Of a stretch of 64,000 nucleotides of DNA, positions 26,416 to 34,642 are shown in pieces. This DNA is from Intestinibacillus sp. Marseille-P6563 (GTDB lineage Bacteria; Bacillota; Clostridia; Oscillospirales; Butyricicoccaceae). Below the pieces are notes generated by a model. The model did not search any database and was not told the DNA's origin. It saw only the letters and a program-made list of their open reading frames with translations. The DNA is taken from assembly GCF_900604335.1 (NCBI RefSeq), contig NZ_UWOD01000001.1, positions 62,001 through 126,000 on the forward strand, written 5' to 3'. Every line of letters begins with the position of its first letter. Positions within the stretch are counted from its first letter, which is position 1. The position numbers and the translations under genes were made by a program.

Positions 26416-29391
26416 ATGAAATTTTCAAGAGCAAAGCGGATCTTGGCTGCTTGCGTCACTGGTGCAATCCTTTTGACCAGTTCTGCTGCGGCCTTGTCCG
26501 GTGGATTTACATATTCCTATCCGATCGGGATTGGAACCACCTATTCTAGACAGGAAGGTTATAACGATAGCGGCTTGCAAAAAGCTTCGATTATTACCTA
26601 CACCCCCAATGCGTCGGTTTCCCCGATCGGCGTGAAGTCTGGTGAACAGTTCTATGGCAGCCGTAAATCGATTTCGCAAATTTCCTCTTCGCTGGAATCG
26701 CAAGGGTATGATGTCATCGGTGGCATCAATGCGGACTTCTTTTCGTTTTCGGATGGCGTGCCGACCGGACTGTTTATTGATAACGGACGTGTCATCTCCT
26801 CGACCGACTGGGAAGCTGCGGTTGGATTTATGGCCGATGGTTCAGCGATTATAGGAGACCCCATTTCCAATATTGTCGTCTCTGGTGAAAGCGGGAAGAT
26901 TGCGGTTTTTGACTACAATAAGACCCGTACTTCACGCGGACTTTGCCTGCTAGACCGGTATTACTCGGATACCACCCATTTTGGTTCTCCAGGTCAGAGC
27001 ATTATCATGGAATATGATGATTTCTCGACGCTGAAAATCGGGCAGCCCATTACACTGACCGTTGTTGACAAGGTGTCGGGTAGTGATTCGTTTGCCATTG
27101 GAGAAAATCAGATGGTACTTTCCCGACGGGATGACTGCACCAGCATGCCCTGGGTTGATTTCCAGATTGGAGAACGCATTACCATTATCTTTGAAACCAA
27201 CGACCCGCGCTGGGGCGATGTCCAGTATGCTGTTGGCGGCAAGACACTGATTACCAATGGCACCGTGACAACCAGTGGCATCGACTCCGGCACTTCGCTG
27301 GCAGCGCGCTCGGCGGTCGGTATCCGTAATGACGGGAAAGTCGTCCTATATGAAGTCGATGGCGCACAATCCAGTTATAGCCGTGGTTTGACAGCCAAGC
27401 AACTTGCCAGTGAACTGACCAGCTTGGGCTGTGTTTCGGCAGTTGCGCTCGATGGCGGCGGTTCTTCCGCGATGACAATTAAAAATCCCAGTGCAGATAA
27501 ATCGGTGACCGTGACTCGACCATCCGACGGCAGTGAGCGAAAATGTTCTACCTATATTTTCCTCATCAACAATGCCACCGCAGATGGTGTGCCGACCTAT
27601 CTGCACATGGAACCCACGACACATTACGTTCTGCCTGGCGGTACGGTTGAATTTTCGACGACTACGTTAGATGGCGGCTTTAAAAAGACGTCAGCGGCGC
27701 AGGATGTAGCATACACCGCAACAGCAGGTAGCGTTTCGGCCGGGAAATATGTAGCACCGCTTACCACCGGTGCAGTACAGGTTACAGCGAACGCTGGAAA
27801 CGCGACCGGAACCATGGATCTGTATGTGACCAATGAACCCACGTCCATGGCGGTTCTCAAGGATGGCAAGGCTGTGTCTTCCCTCTCCTTGCAAAACGGA
27901 CAAACCGCACAGATTGATGCTACTGTTTATCGAAATGCCATTCCGATCGCCTCGGCAAACACGCAGATGGTTTGGAGTGTGACCGGCGGTATTGGTACGA
28001 TTTCCAAGTCTGGCCTGTTTACAGCGACCCATGCAGGTACCGGTACGATTCAAGTTTCCTGCTATGGCATGTCCAAGTCCATTGCGGTTACCGTTTCGGG
28101 CATGGGCGAATTACAGGATATCACGACCATTGCAGACTTTGAAAGCAGCCAGCCGCTTACCGCGCAAGATGGTGTTACCTTGTCCGTGACCAGCAATCAG
28201 AGCGATGTATCGCGCGGATATAAAGCCTTAGCTGCGACCTATTCGGGCACCTCCTGTTCTCTGTCTGTTCCGTCTACCAGTGTGGAAGGGATGACCTCCT
28301 TAACGCTTTGGGCAAAGCTGTCCAGTGGACAGGGAGATTTGACCGCAGTCTTTGAAGATGAGAACGGGACAGAACTGGTCGAGCCGTTTAGTGTTTCGGT
28401 ACAGTCTTCGTATCGACAGCTGAAAGTTACGGTTCCGGAGCAAGCAGTCCGTCTGACGGGTATCCGCCTGTCTCAGGCAACAGCGGATAGCACCTTGTAT
28501 TTGGATCATATTCTTCTCAGTGAAGATCCGGTGGATTACACCGATGCACCGCAGATTACGATCACAGATAGCAAGACAACGGTGAATGCTGGCGAATCGG
28601 CGTACATTACCGCAAAGATTACGCAGGATAGTGGAGCCTATCCGGTACGAACCAATCAGGTGCGTGCCTACATTGATGGGAAATTGTCTTCGGCAACCTA
28701 TCACACCTCTACGGCAGCCATTGATGTCAAGACTGATGCGCTTTCGGCAGGGACCCATATGATCATCCTGGAAGTGCAGGATGATGCCGGAAATTGCAGC
28801 CGAAAAGCGGTGACCATCACCGCCGGTACTCGGACGAGTTCGAAATTCACCGATGTTTCTACAAGCTGGGCTGCCGGATATATCAATCTCCTGTCCGATC
28901 GCGGGATTATGAACGGAGAGCAATTATCCGATGGAACCTGGCGTTTCAATCCGGAACAAAACCTCAAGCGAAGCGAATTTGCTGTGCTGATGGCCAATGT
29001 TCTGGAATTGGACACCTCGTCGGCATCCAATCTGCCGTTTGATGATGCGGCATCCATTCCAGACTGGGCGAAGGCGTCCATTGCTGCCGTCACGGAAGCT
29101 GGCGTCATGAGTGGGCAGTCCAATCCGAATACTGGAGAAGTCAATTTTAATCCCAATGCACAGATTACGCGTGCAGAAGTGATGAGCGTTATTTCGCGGT
29201 GTCTGCCTCGTGGCTATGCGGCGAAAAATGCAACCTTTACCGATGCGGCCTCTATTCCTTCCTGGGCAAAGGATTCGGTAAACTATGTGACCTCGGCAGG
29301 GATCATCAATGGTTATACCGATGGCAGTGTCAAGCCCAATGCACAAATCACTCGTGCAGAAATCTCGTCGGTAATTTGTAATTTCCGATAA
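26416..29391 (+). CDS. Secreted SLH-anchored phosphodiester glycosidase (NAGPA/DUF2233) protein
   Basis: 991 aa. A signal peptide (basic MKFSRAKR, then hydrophobic to about residue 27) precedes a NAGPA-type domain (about 50-390) with GGINADFFSF, DGVPTGLFIDNGRV and VALDGGGSSAMTI. One or two Ig-like/BIG_2 domains (about 400-565), a carbohydrate-binding-like beta domain and another Ig-like stretch follow. Three S-layer homology repeats (about 805-991) end the protein and should attach it to cell-wall polymers. The family cleaves phosphodiester-linked sugars; the wall or exopolysaccharide substrate here is unknown. I start at ATG 26416 with AGGAA upstream. It lies 36 bp after aroE/K without a terminator between, so it may be co-transcribed. 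Confidence 0.85.
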   Translation: MKFSRAKRILAACVTGAILLTSSAAALSGGFTYSYPIGIGTTYSRQEGYNDSGLQKASIITYTPNASVSPIGVKSGEQFYGSRKSISQISSSLESQGYDVIGGINADFFSFSDGVPTGLFIDNGRVISSTDWEAAVGFMADGSAIIGDPISNIVVSGESGKIAVFDYNKTRTSRGLCLLDRYYSDTTHFGSPGQSIIMEYDDFSTLKIGQPITLTVVDKVSGSDSFAIGENQMVLSRRDDCTSMPWVDFQIGERITIIFETNDPRWGDVQYAVGGKTLITNGTVTTSGIDSGTSLAARSAVGIRNDGKVVLYEVDGAQSSYSRGLTAKQLASELTSLGCVSAVALDGGGSSAMTIKNPSADKSVTVTRPSDGSERKCSTYIFLINNATADGVPTYLHMEPTTHYVLPGGTVEFSTTTLDGGFKKTSAAQDVAYTATAGSVSAGKYVAPLTTGAVQVTANAGNATGTMDLYVTNEPTSMAVLKDGKAVSSLSLQNGQTAQIDATVYRNAIPIASANTQMVWSVTGGIGTISKSGLFTATHAGTGTIQVSCYGMSKSIAVTVSGMGELQDITTIADFESSQPLTAQDGVTLSVTSNQSDVSRGYKALAATYSGTSCSLSVPSTSVEGMTSLTLWAKLSSGQGDLTAVFEDENGTELVEPFSVSVQSSYRQLKVTVPEQAVRLTGIRLSQATADSTLYLDHILLSEDPVDYTDAPQITITDSKTTVNAGESAYITAKITQDSGAYPVRTNQVRAYIDGKLSSATYHTSTAAIDVKTDALSAGTHMIILEVQDDAGNCSRKAVTITAGTRTSSKFTDVSTSWAAGYINLLSDRGIMNGEQLSDGTWRFNPEQNLKRSEFAVLMANVLELDTSSASNLPFDDAASIPDWAKASIAAVTEAGVMSGQSNPNTGEVNFNPNAQITRAEVMSVISRCLPRGYAAKNATFTDAASIPSWAKDSVNYVTSAGIINGYTDGSVKPNAQITRAEISSVICNFR

Positions 29392-29424
29392 AAAAAGAAG
29401 CCGGTTTTAACCGGCTTCTTTTTT
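29391..29424. terminator. Bidirectional terminator between the aro/SLH operon and ribU
   Basis: A GAAGCCGG/CCGGCTTC stem flanked by an A6 run on the left and T-rich sequence on the right, with a 6-nt loop. It serves both converging genes. Confidence 0.9.
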
Positions 29425-29426
29425 AT

Positions 29427-30044
29427 TTACTTTGCGGTTTCGGTGTGGCGATGCAGATCAAACTGCTTGGACTTAATAAAGACGCTCAACTTTTTGTAGA
29501 CGATCACGGTGATGAAAGTAATCAATCCGCCCTTCACGATATTAAATGGCAGTACACCAATCAGCAGATACGTACTCATCCCGGAAATATGGGGATTGAC
29601 CGCAGCACATGCGCCAAAAATCGCATCGAGCGGCATCATCATAACCTTCGAATAGAACGGAATAATGAACAAATAATTGGTTGCCATGCCTGCAACAGAC
29701 ATCACCAAGGTACCAAGCAGACAGCCAATAATCGCGCCCTTACGGGTGTGATAACGCTTATAGACCGAAACAGCTACAATAACGAACAGGGCAAGCAAAA
29801 TGAAATCCTGCAACTCACCCGAGCCACCCGTTTGGGTCTGTGTCACATGAATCAGGTCTTTGATCAAAATCATCATAATCGCAGGCCCAATTCCAAAAAT
29901 GAAAGCACCAATAAGAATTGCCGCACCGCTGAGGTCCACTTTTAAGAATGGTGGCATAAACGGAAGCGGAAATTCAAAGTACATCAGTACCGCAGCAATG
30001 GCAGCGAAGATCGCCGTGTAGGTGATTTTCATGGTTTTGGTCAT
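29427..30044 (-). CDS. ribU: ECF riboflavin transporter S component RibU
   Basis: Membrane substrate-binding subunit that works with the shared EcfA/A'/T module, which is not in the window. The protein is 205 aa. It has about five or six hydrophobic segments and begins TYTAIFAAIAAVLMYFEFPLPFMP, with KVDLSGAAILIGAFIFGIGP and LIKDLIHV as in RibU proteins. I start at ATG 30044 with GGAGAG about 8 nt upstream; the open frame extends 27 codons further into the riboswitch terminator. The FMN riboswitch directly upstream fixes the substrate as riboflavin or FMN. Confidence 0.93.
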   Translation of the reverse strand: MTKTMKITYTAIFAAIAAVLMYFEFPLPFMPPFLKVDLSGAAILIGAFIFGIGPAIMMILIKDLIHVTQTQTGGSGELQDFILLALFVIVAVSVYKRYHTRKGAIIGCLLGTLVMSVAGMATNYLFIIPFYSKVMMMPLDAIFGACAAVNPHISGMSTYLLIGVLPFNIVKGGLITFITVIVYKKLSVFIKSKQFDLHRHTETAK

Positions 30045-30076
30045 ACAAAAACACTCTCCATTCCTGTTCTGTGAGG

Positions 30077-30262
30077 AAAAAGAAAAGCCCTTGGAAATCA
30101 TTTCTTTCCAAGGGCGCAGACGCACAAAATAATACGTCTGTTTCTCTCATCCGGACTATAACCGTCGGTTGGGAATCGAACCCATCATGCCTTTCGGCTC
30201 GCAGACTTGTAGATGCAAAGATCTCTTCACTGCCGGTGGAGAATTTCACTCCGCCCTGAAAC
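30077..30262 (-). promoter_or_regulatory. FMN riboswitch (RFN element) with terminator platform
   Basis: On the minus strand the conserved parts run in order: AGGGCGGAGTGAAATTC, CACCGGCAGTGA, CGAGCCGAAAGGCATGATGG, GGTTCGATTCCCAACCGACG and TAGTCCGGATGAGAGAA (aptamer 30141-30260). An 11-bp hairpin follows (30087-30097 with 30105-30115), then a T-rich run at 30077-30086. This is a classic intrinsic-terminator platform. FMN binding should stop ribU transcription. Confidence 0.95.
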
Positions 30263-30288
30263 AGAACTCATATAAATTTGATAATCAT

Positions 30289-30316
30289 ATTATACATCAC
30301 GAATGCGGATTGTCAA
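30289..30316 (-). promoter_or_regulatory. Sigma-A promoter of the ribU riboswitch
   Basis: TTGACA (30311-30316), a 16-nt spacer and TATAAT (30289-30294). The promoter lies partly within the last codons of rnmV; the transcript would start near 30282. Confidence 0.8.
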
Positions 30317-30920
30317 TATCCTCTTGTGAAATTTGTTGGAATGTTTGCAAGACCTCTTCGCGATTGCTCACCGCATTCATAAAATCAAGTAAAGCATTTG
30401 CAGACAGATACTGTGGTAACCCAAGCGCTTTGAGCAGGCGTTTGCGTTTTTGCGCACTGTCTGGTTGACCGGAAAGCCCCATGGCATAAAGGTCTGCCTT
30501 TTCCAAACGGTTGGCGCGGAGGGCTTGTCCAGACTCTTCCCCTAAAATCGTCGCGCCAGCACGCTCCAGGGCGTTTTGCAGAATGTCTTGCGACATGCCT
30601 TCTACTCCCAGCAGGCCTTCTTTGGAACTATGGCGCTTGCGACGTTCCTTCCCTTGGATTTCGGGAATGTACGCATGCTTGACTTGGTCCTTCGGGATGG
30701 CGCCGCGCAAAAAATTGCGAATTGTAAATCCGGCGCCATCGCTGTCGGTCAAAATCAGAATGCCGCGACGGGCTGCAATTTTTCGAATCATTTCCAGGCG
30801 TTCCCGGTCCTTGAAAATCCGAAAACCGCCGGTTTCTAAAACCACCGTATCGACCATTTGCCGTAAGGTCTGGATATCATAACGGCCTTCCACCAGAATG
30901 GCTTCTTTAATTTGAATCAT
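30297..30920 (-). CDS. rnmV: Ribonuclease M5 (TOPRIM, 5S rRNA maturation)
   Basis: Processes the 5S rRNA precursor with help from ribosomal protein L18. The protein is 207 aa. The TOPRIM motif has the catalytic Glu in LVEGRYD (E11) and the acidic pair in LTDSDGAGF (D59, D61). The C-terminal half carries LLGVEGMSQDILQNAL and matches the Clostridia M5 extension (DUF4093-like). It lies 8 bp after holA, and its 3' end overlaps the ribU promoter. Confidence 0.9.
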   Translation of the reverse strand: MIQIKEAILVEGRYDIQTLRQMVDTVVLETGGFRIFKDRERLEMIRKIAARRGILILTDSDGAGFTIRNFLRGAIPKDQVKHAYIPEIQGKERRKRHSSKEGLLGVEGMSQDILQNALERAGATILGEESGQALRANRLEKADLYAMGLSGQPDSAQKRKRLLKALGLPQYLSANALLDFMNAVSNREEVLQTFQQISQEDIDNPHS

Positions 30921-30928
30921 AATACCTC

Positions 30929-31960
30929 TCAGATTGTCGACGCCATTTGCAAAAGCGCCAATTCAATGATTTTTTGCTTATCGGCCGCACTGCTCTTAAG
31001 TGCAGCATCGGTTTCGCCACAAATCCGAACCGCTTCCCGTAACCAGGCCAGTGATACTCCTCTGGCAGCCGATGTTAGTTTTTGCGCATAAAAGCTGGAA
31101 TTGGAGCCGATCAGCGTCAACAGTTCTTTGGAATTGCCATGCGATTGCTGACTCAGTTTTGCAGCATAGAGCCGCTGAATATGACGTAATACGGCGGAAA
31201 AGATAGCGACTTCCGAATTTTTCTGGGCCAGGAGATCCCCAACAATTGCAATCGCTTTTTCGAAACGTTTCTGTGTGATTGCGTCGGTGAGATCAAAGAT
31301 CACGGCATCGAGCACCCGGGTGCAGACTTCGTCGATGTTGTATCGCTTAATTTCATGCAGGGTAGAATGTGCAGTCACTTTTTCGATCTCTGTAATGAGA
31401 TTTGTCATGGAATTACCGCACAAAAATAGAAAATACGCACAGGTATCCGCATCGATGTCTTTATCCAGCGCACGTATCCGCCGCCGGACCCAGGCCATCA
31501 ATTCCCGCTCCTCCAGGTGAGAAAATTCAGCAAAGCAGGCCGTCTTACCCAGTAAACTATGCATTTTTGTCCGCTTGTCTGCCTTAAATGGCAGAGTATC
31601 ATAATAGAACACCAAACAGATATAGTCTGGCAGGTCCTGCAGCAAATCCATTAGGATGGTTTGAAAAGCAGCAGGCGGTTTGTATACGTCAAAGTCGCGG
31701 ACAATTACCAGCTTGCGCTCTGCAAATGCCGGATAGCCTTCTACGGCCTCCGTCAACGCTTCCGGAGTCAAATTTTTACCATCGAATTCAATCAAATTAA
31801 ATTCGGCAAAGTCCTCCTGTACCAATGCAGTTTTCAGAGCATGCAAATAATAATTTTTTAAATAGTCCTCTTCCCCATAAAAAATATAGAGATTCTGAAA
31901 ATTTTGCGTTTTAAGATCATTTTTCAGCTGTTCGGACCCTTTGATTTTTTTCGTTGCCAT
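30929..31960 (-). CDS. holA: DNA polymerase III delta subunit
   Basis: Clamp-loader subunit that opens the beta clamp. The protein is 343 aa. It has the N-terminal degenerate P-loop region LYIFYGEEDYLKNYYL, RKLVIVRDFDVYK, and the middle CGNSMTNLITEIEKV, with the family C-terminal helical collar. I start at ATG 31960 with GAGGT 5 nt upstream; a GTG one codon earlier is less likely. The ATG overlaps the comEC stop. Confidence 0.93.
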   Translation of the reverse strand: MATKKIKGSEQLKNDLKTQNFQNLYIFYGEEDYLKNYYLHALKTALVQEDFAEFNLIEFDGKNLTPEALTEAVEGYPAFAERKLVIVRDFDVYKPPAAFQTILMDLLQDLPDYICLVFYYDTLPFKADKRTKMHSLLGKTACFAEFSHLEERELMAWVRRRIRALDKDIDADTCAYFLFLCGNSMTNLITEIEKVTAHSTLHEIKRYNIDEVCTRVLDAVIFDLTDAITQKRFEKAIAIVGDLLAQKNSEVAIFSAVLRHIQRLYAAKLSQQSHGNSKELLTLIGSNSSFYAQKLTSAARGVSLAWLREAVRICGETDAALKSSAADKQKIIELALLQMASTI

Positions 31961-34203
31961 CACACACCTCCACGCGGTAAAATCTCTCGGAACAATAAAT
32001 CCCCACTTTGCTTTGTAGTCTGTATGGGAATGCCAGCAATCTTTCCGCTGTCCTCATAAGGAGTTGGCAGATAGATTTGCTGCGGTTGAAGCTGCTGCAC
32101 CAGTTGGTCTGGAGCTTCGTCCAGAAACGACTTCGAAAGAATGACCGAATCGCAGGTCACCTGTTGCAGACTGAAAAGTTCTTCGAGCATTTTGGGTGTA
32201 AAGCTATGTAATGTCAAAAGTTCTTGATTTCCTTGCCGGATACGGACACCTAATTTTTTCGGTATCCCGTCAATCAGAGAAAGGCCAAACCGCGTATCAC
32301 CAACCGGTAGTTCTCCCTCCCCCTGCCAAACGGTTACGGGAACCTGTTTTTGTTCGGCAAGCTGTAAAACCTCCGCAGAAAAATCATTTTCTGTGTAGTC
32401 AGATGGCAGAATAAGATGGCCGACCGGAACAGTTTGCAATAACTCTGGCAAGTCGCGGGCATGGGTCTTGTCGAGCGAAGTGATGATCAGCAGTTCGATT
32501 TTGGAAAATCCATTCCAGTCCATGTACTGGGTTAAGCTATCCACTGCATTTTGTGCGGTAGCGCAGTCAATCACGGCTAAGCTGTTTTGGGCATAGGAAA
32601 CAGCAATACATTGTCCGCTGCCACTGGAGAACACTTGAATGTCATATTTTCGAGAGAGTGTATCCGCATTGATGCCTAAGGTCAAAAGCAAGATGGTGCA
32701 TGCTAGCGCGGCTGCATAGGAAAATCGAACATAGCGCCTAAGCAGCCAAGCCGCGATCACAGCCCCATACAGTAATACAATGCCAGCTTGCACGTACCAA
32801 AAATCGCCGTATAGCAGCAAAGATGGAATATTCCCGATTGCATGCGCAACCGAAAACGCATACGCACACAACCCATAGATACAAACCGCTAAGACATTTC
32901 CCAAAACCGGGATACTAAAACAAATGCCGAAGCCTGCGACAAACAAAACCGCAAATACACCAACGGTCAATAGATTGGCCGCAATCGATGCAACCGATAC
33001 ATATCCAAAGGAATGGAGCAAGACTGGCACTGTAAAAATCGAGGCGCAGATCGAGCAGGCGATTGCACCGGCGAATACTCGCAAGATTTTATAAATCCAG
33101 AAGGGACATTCCCGTTCCTTTAACGGCGCCAGCATTTTGGTTTGCAGAGGTGTTCCAAACAGAATCAGGCCCAAGGTTGCCAAAAAAGACAACTGCAAAC
33201 TCAAGCTTTGCAGTGCATAAGGATTGTAGCATAGCAGGACCAACAAAGCGGCACATAAAGAATGCAGCGCACTGTGTTCCCGCCGTAAAAAGAAACCAAT
33301 CGCCACGAAAGCGTACATAATCGCTGCACGAATGACCGAAGGTGTAGCGCCTGTCATGGGGACAAAGATCACAAGAGCGAGTAAAGAAACACACAGTCCG
33401 ATGCGCCGACCCAAAATGAGCAGGAAAAACATGACCAGAAAACCTACATGCATGCCCGATACAGCCATCACATGACTTAGGCCAGCCTTTTGGAAATCCT
33501 GTTGGATAGAGAGCGGCAACGCATCTTTATCACCGAACAATAACGCTTCTAGAAATGCGGCATCGGTATCCGATAAAGCATCATGTAGGTTTTGTTTGAG
33601 AGAATGCGTCCAAACCAACGGCCGCAGTGTCCATGGGACAGAAGTAGCTTTTTCGACTTCAAAGGTCAAAGCATTTTCGCATGTGGCCAAGATGTGCATG
33701 TTGCGGCCGGAATAATACGATGCCCGGTCAAATCCCCCATTGTTTGAGCCTTCATAAAAAGAAACCTTGGCTTCAATCCGATCGCCGGGCTCCAGTTCGG
33801 TATCGGTCAAAGGAAGATACGCCATCGTATCAAACGAAGACATCCAAAAAGAGATGCCGGATGCCTTCGTATCGACTTTCAGGGAAACGCGCTGTGTATC
33901 TTCATATTGCTCGGCATAATCGGTGACAATAGCCGAAATCCGTGCCTTTTGACCATCCAGACTGGCCAGTGGCGCATGAACCATGCCCACAAATAATCCG
34001 GCGTAGGCAAATCCAACACATCCTCCCAAAAGCAGGCTGATGAGCAGATTGCGCTTCTTCCAGTGCCGGCAAAGGATAACGACCATCGCGGCAATCAGGA
34101 TGCATACGGGCAAGAACCACAAATGCTGAATCACAGGATCGTATTGTATTTCCACCCACACGGCACATAAAAAGGTCAGCGTGAACAACGGCAAATACCA
34201 CAT
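31960..34203 (-). CDS. comEC: ComEC/Rec2 family DNA-uptake channel
   Basis: 747-aa membrane protein. Two N-terminal helices precede the DUF4131-type OB domain (residues ~30-180). Next is the competence core with ALLFGDKDALPLSIQQDFQKAGLSHVMAVSGMHVGF and about ten membrane segments. The C-terminal soluble part (~530-747) corresponds to the metallo-beta-lactamase domain. In that part the metal motif HxHxDH is not recognisable: the equivalent segment reads ITSLDKTHARDLPELL. The channel half looks intact. No comEA is adjacent. comEC followed by holA is common in Firmicutes. Confidence 0.9.
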   Translation of the reverse strand: MWYLPLFTLTFLCAVWVEIQYDPVIQHLWFLPVCILIAAMVVILCRHWKKRNLLISLLLGGCVGFAYAGLFVGMVHAPLASLDGQKARISAIVTDYAEQYEDTQRVSLKVDTKASGISFWMSSFDTMAYLPLTDTELEPGDRIEAKVSFYEGSNNGGFDRASYYSGRNMHILATCENALTFEVEKATSVPWTLRPLVWTHSLKQNLHDALSDTDAAFLEALLFGDKDALPLSIQQDFQKAGLSHVMAVSGMHVGFLVMFFLLILGRRIGLCVSLLALVIFVPMTGATPSVIRAAIMYAFVAIGFFLRREHSALHSLCAALLVLLCYNPYALQSLSLQLSFLATLGLILFGTPLQTKMLAPLKERECPFWIYKILRVFAGAIACSICASIFTVPVLLHSFGYVSVASIAANLLTVGVFAVLFVAGFGICFSIPVLGNVLAVCIYGLCAYAFSVAHAIGNIPSLLLYGDFWYVQAGIVLLYGAVIAAWLLRRYVRFSYAAALACTILLLTLGINADTLSRKYDIQVFSSGSGQCIAVSYAQNSLAVIDCATAQNAVDSLTQYMDWNGFSKIELLIITSLDKTHARDLPELLQTVPVGHLILPSDYTENDFSAEVLQLAEQKQVPVTVWQGEGELPVGDTRFGLSLIDGIPKKLGVRIRQGNQELLTLHSFTPKMLEELFSLQQVTCDSVILSKSFLDEAPDQLVQQLQPQQIYLPTPYEDSGKIAGIPIQTTKQSGDLLFREILPRGGV

Positions 34204-34228
34204 GCAAAAATTCCCTCCCCACTTACAA

Positions 34229-34267
34229 GGAAAAGAGGGAAGCGGCGATTGGCCGCTCCCCTTTTCC
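34229..34267 (-). terminator. Terminator after the HIT gene
   Basis: A long imperfect stem (34229-34246 with 34252-34267) around a ~5-nt loop is followed by a pyrimidine-rich stretch on the minus strand. It separates the HIT gene from comEC. Confidence 0.65.
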
Positions 34268-34276
34268 GTTACTTCT

Positions 34277-34615
34277 TTAGCCCGGCGGCCAAGTCATATC
34301 TCGGCCAGCCAGAACATGAAAATGCAGATGGAATACCGTTTGTCCGGCTTGTTCGCCACAGTTGGTGACCACGCGATAGCTTTCGATACCAAGCTGTTTG
34401 GCTACCTTGGCAATCACCGCATAACAGTGGCCGACGATTGCAGCATTGGATGCATCAATATCCAACGCACAGGCAATGTGCTGCTTTGGAATGACCAGGA
34501 AATGGGTCGGCGCCTGCGGTTCCAGGTCATAGAAAGCATAACACAGATCGTCCTCATACACCGGTCGAGATGGGATCTCCTTCCCGGCAATCTTACAGAA
34601 GATGCAATCACTCAT
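34277..34615 (-). CDS. HIT family nucleotide hydrolase (Hint-like)
   Basis: Likely purine nucleoside phosphoramidase. The protein is 112 aa. It carries the histidine triad HLHFH (96-100) followed by VLAGRDM. The N-terminal CIFC (4-7) begins the Hint pattern SDCIFCKIAGKEIPSRPVYEDD. It lies 27 bp downstream of alaS and is probably co-transcribed with it. Confidence 0.94.
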   Translation of the reverse strand: MSDCIFCKIAGKEIPSRPVYEDDLCYAFYDLEPQAPTHFLVIPKQHIACALDIDASNAAIVGHCYAVIAKVAKQLGIESYRVVTNCGEQAGQTVFHLHFHVLAGRDMTWPPG

Positions 34616-34642
34616 ACAAAGACCTCCCTTTGAGATTCTTTT

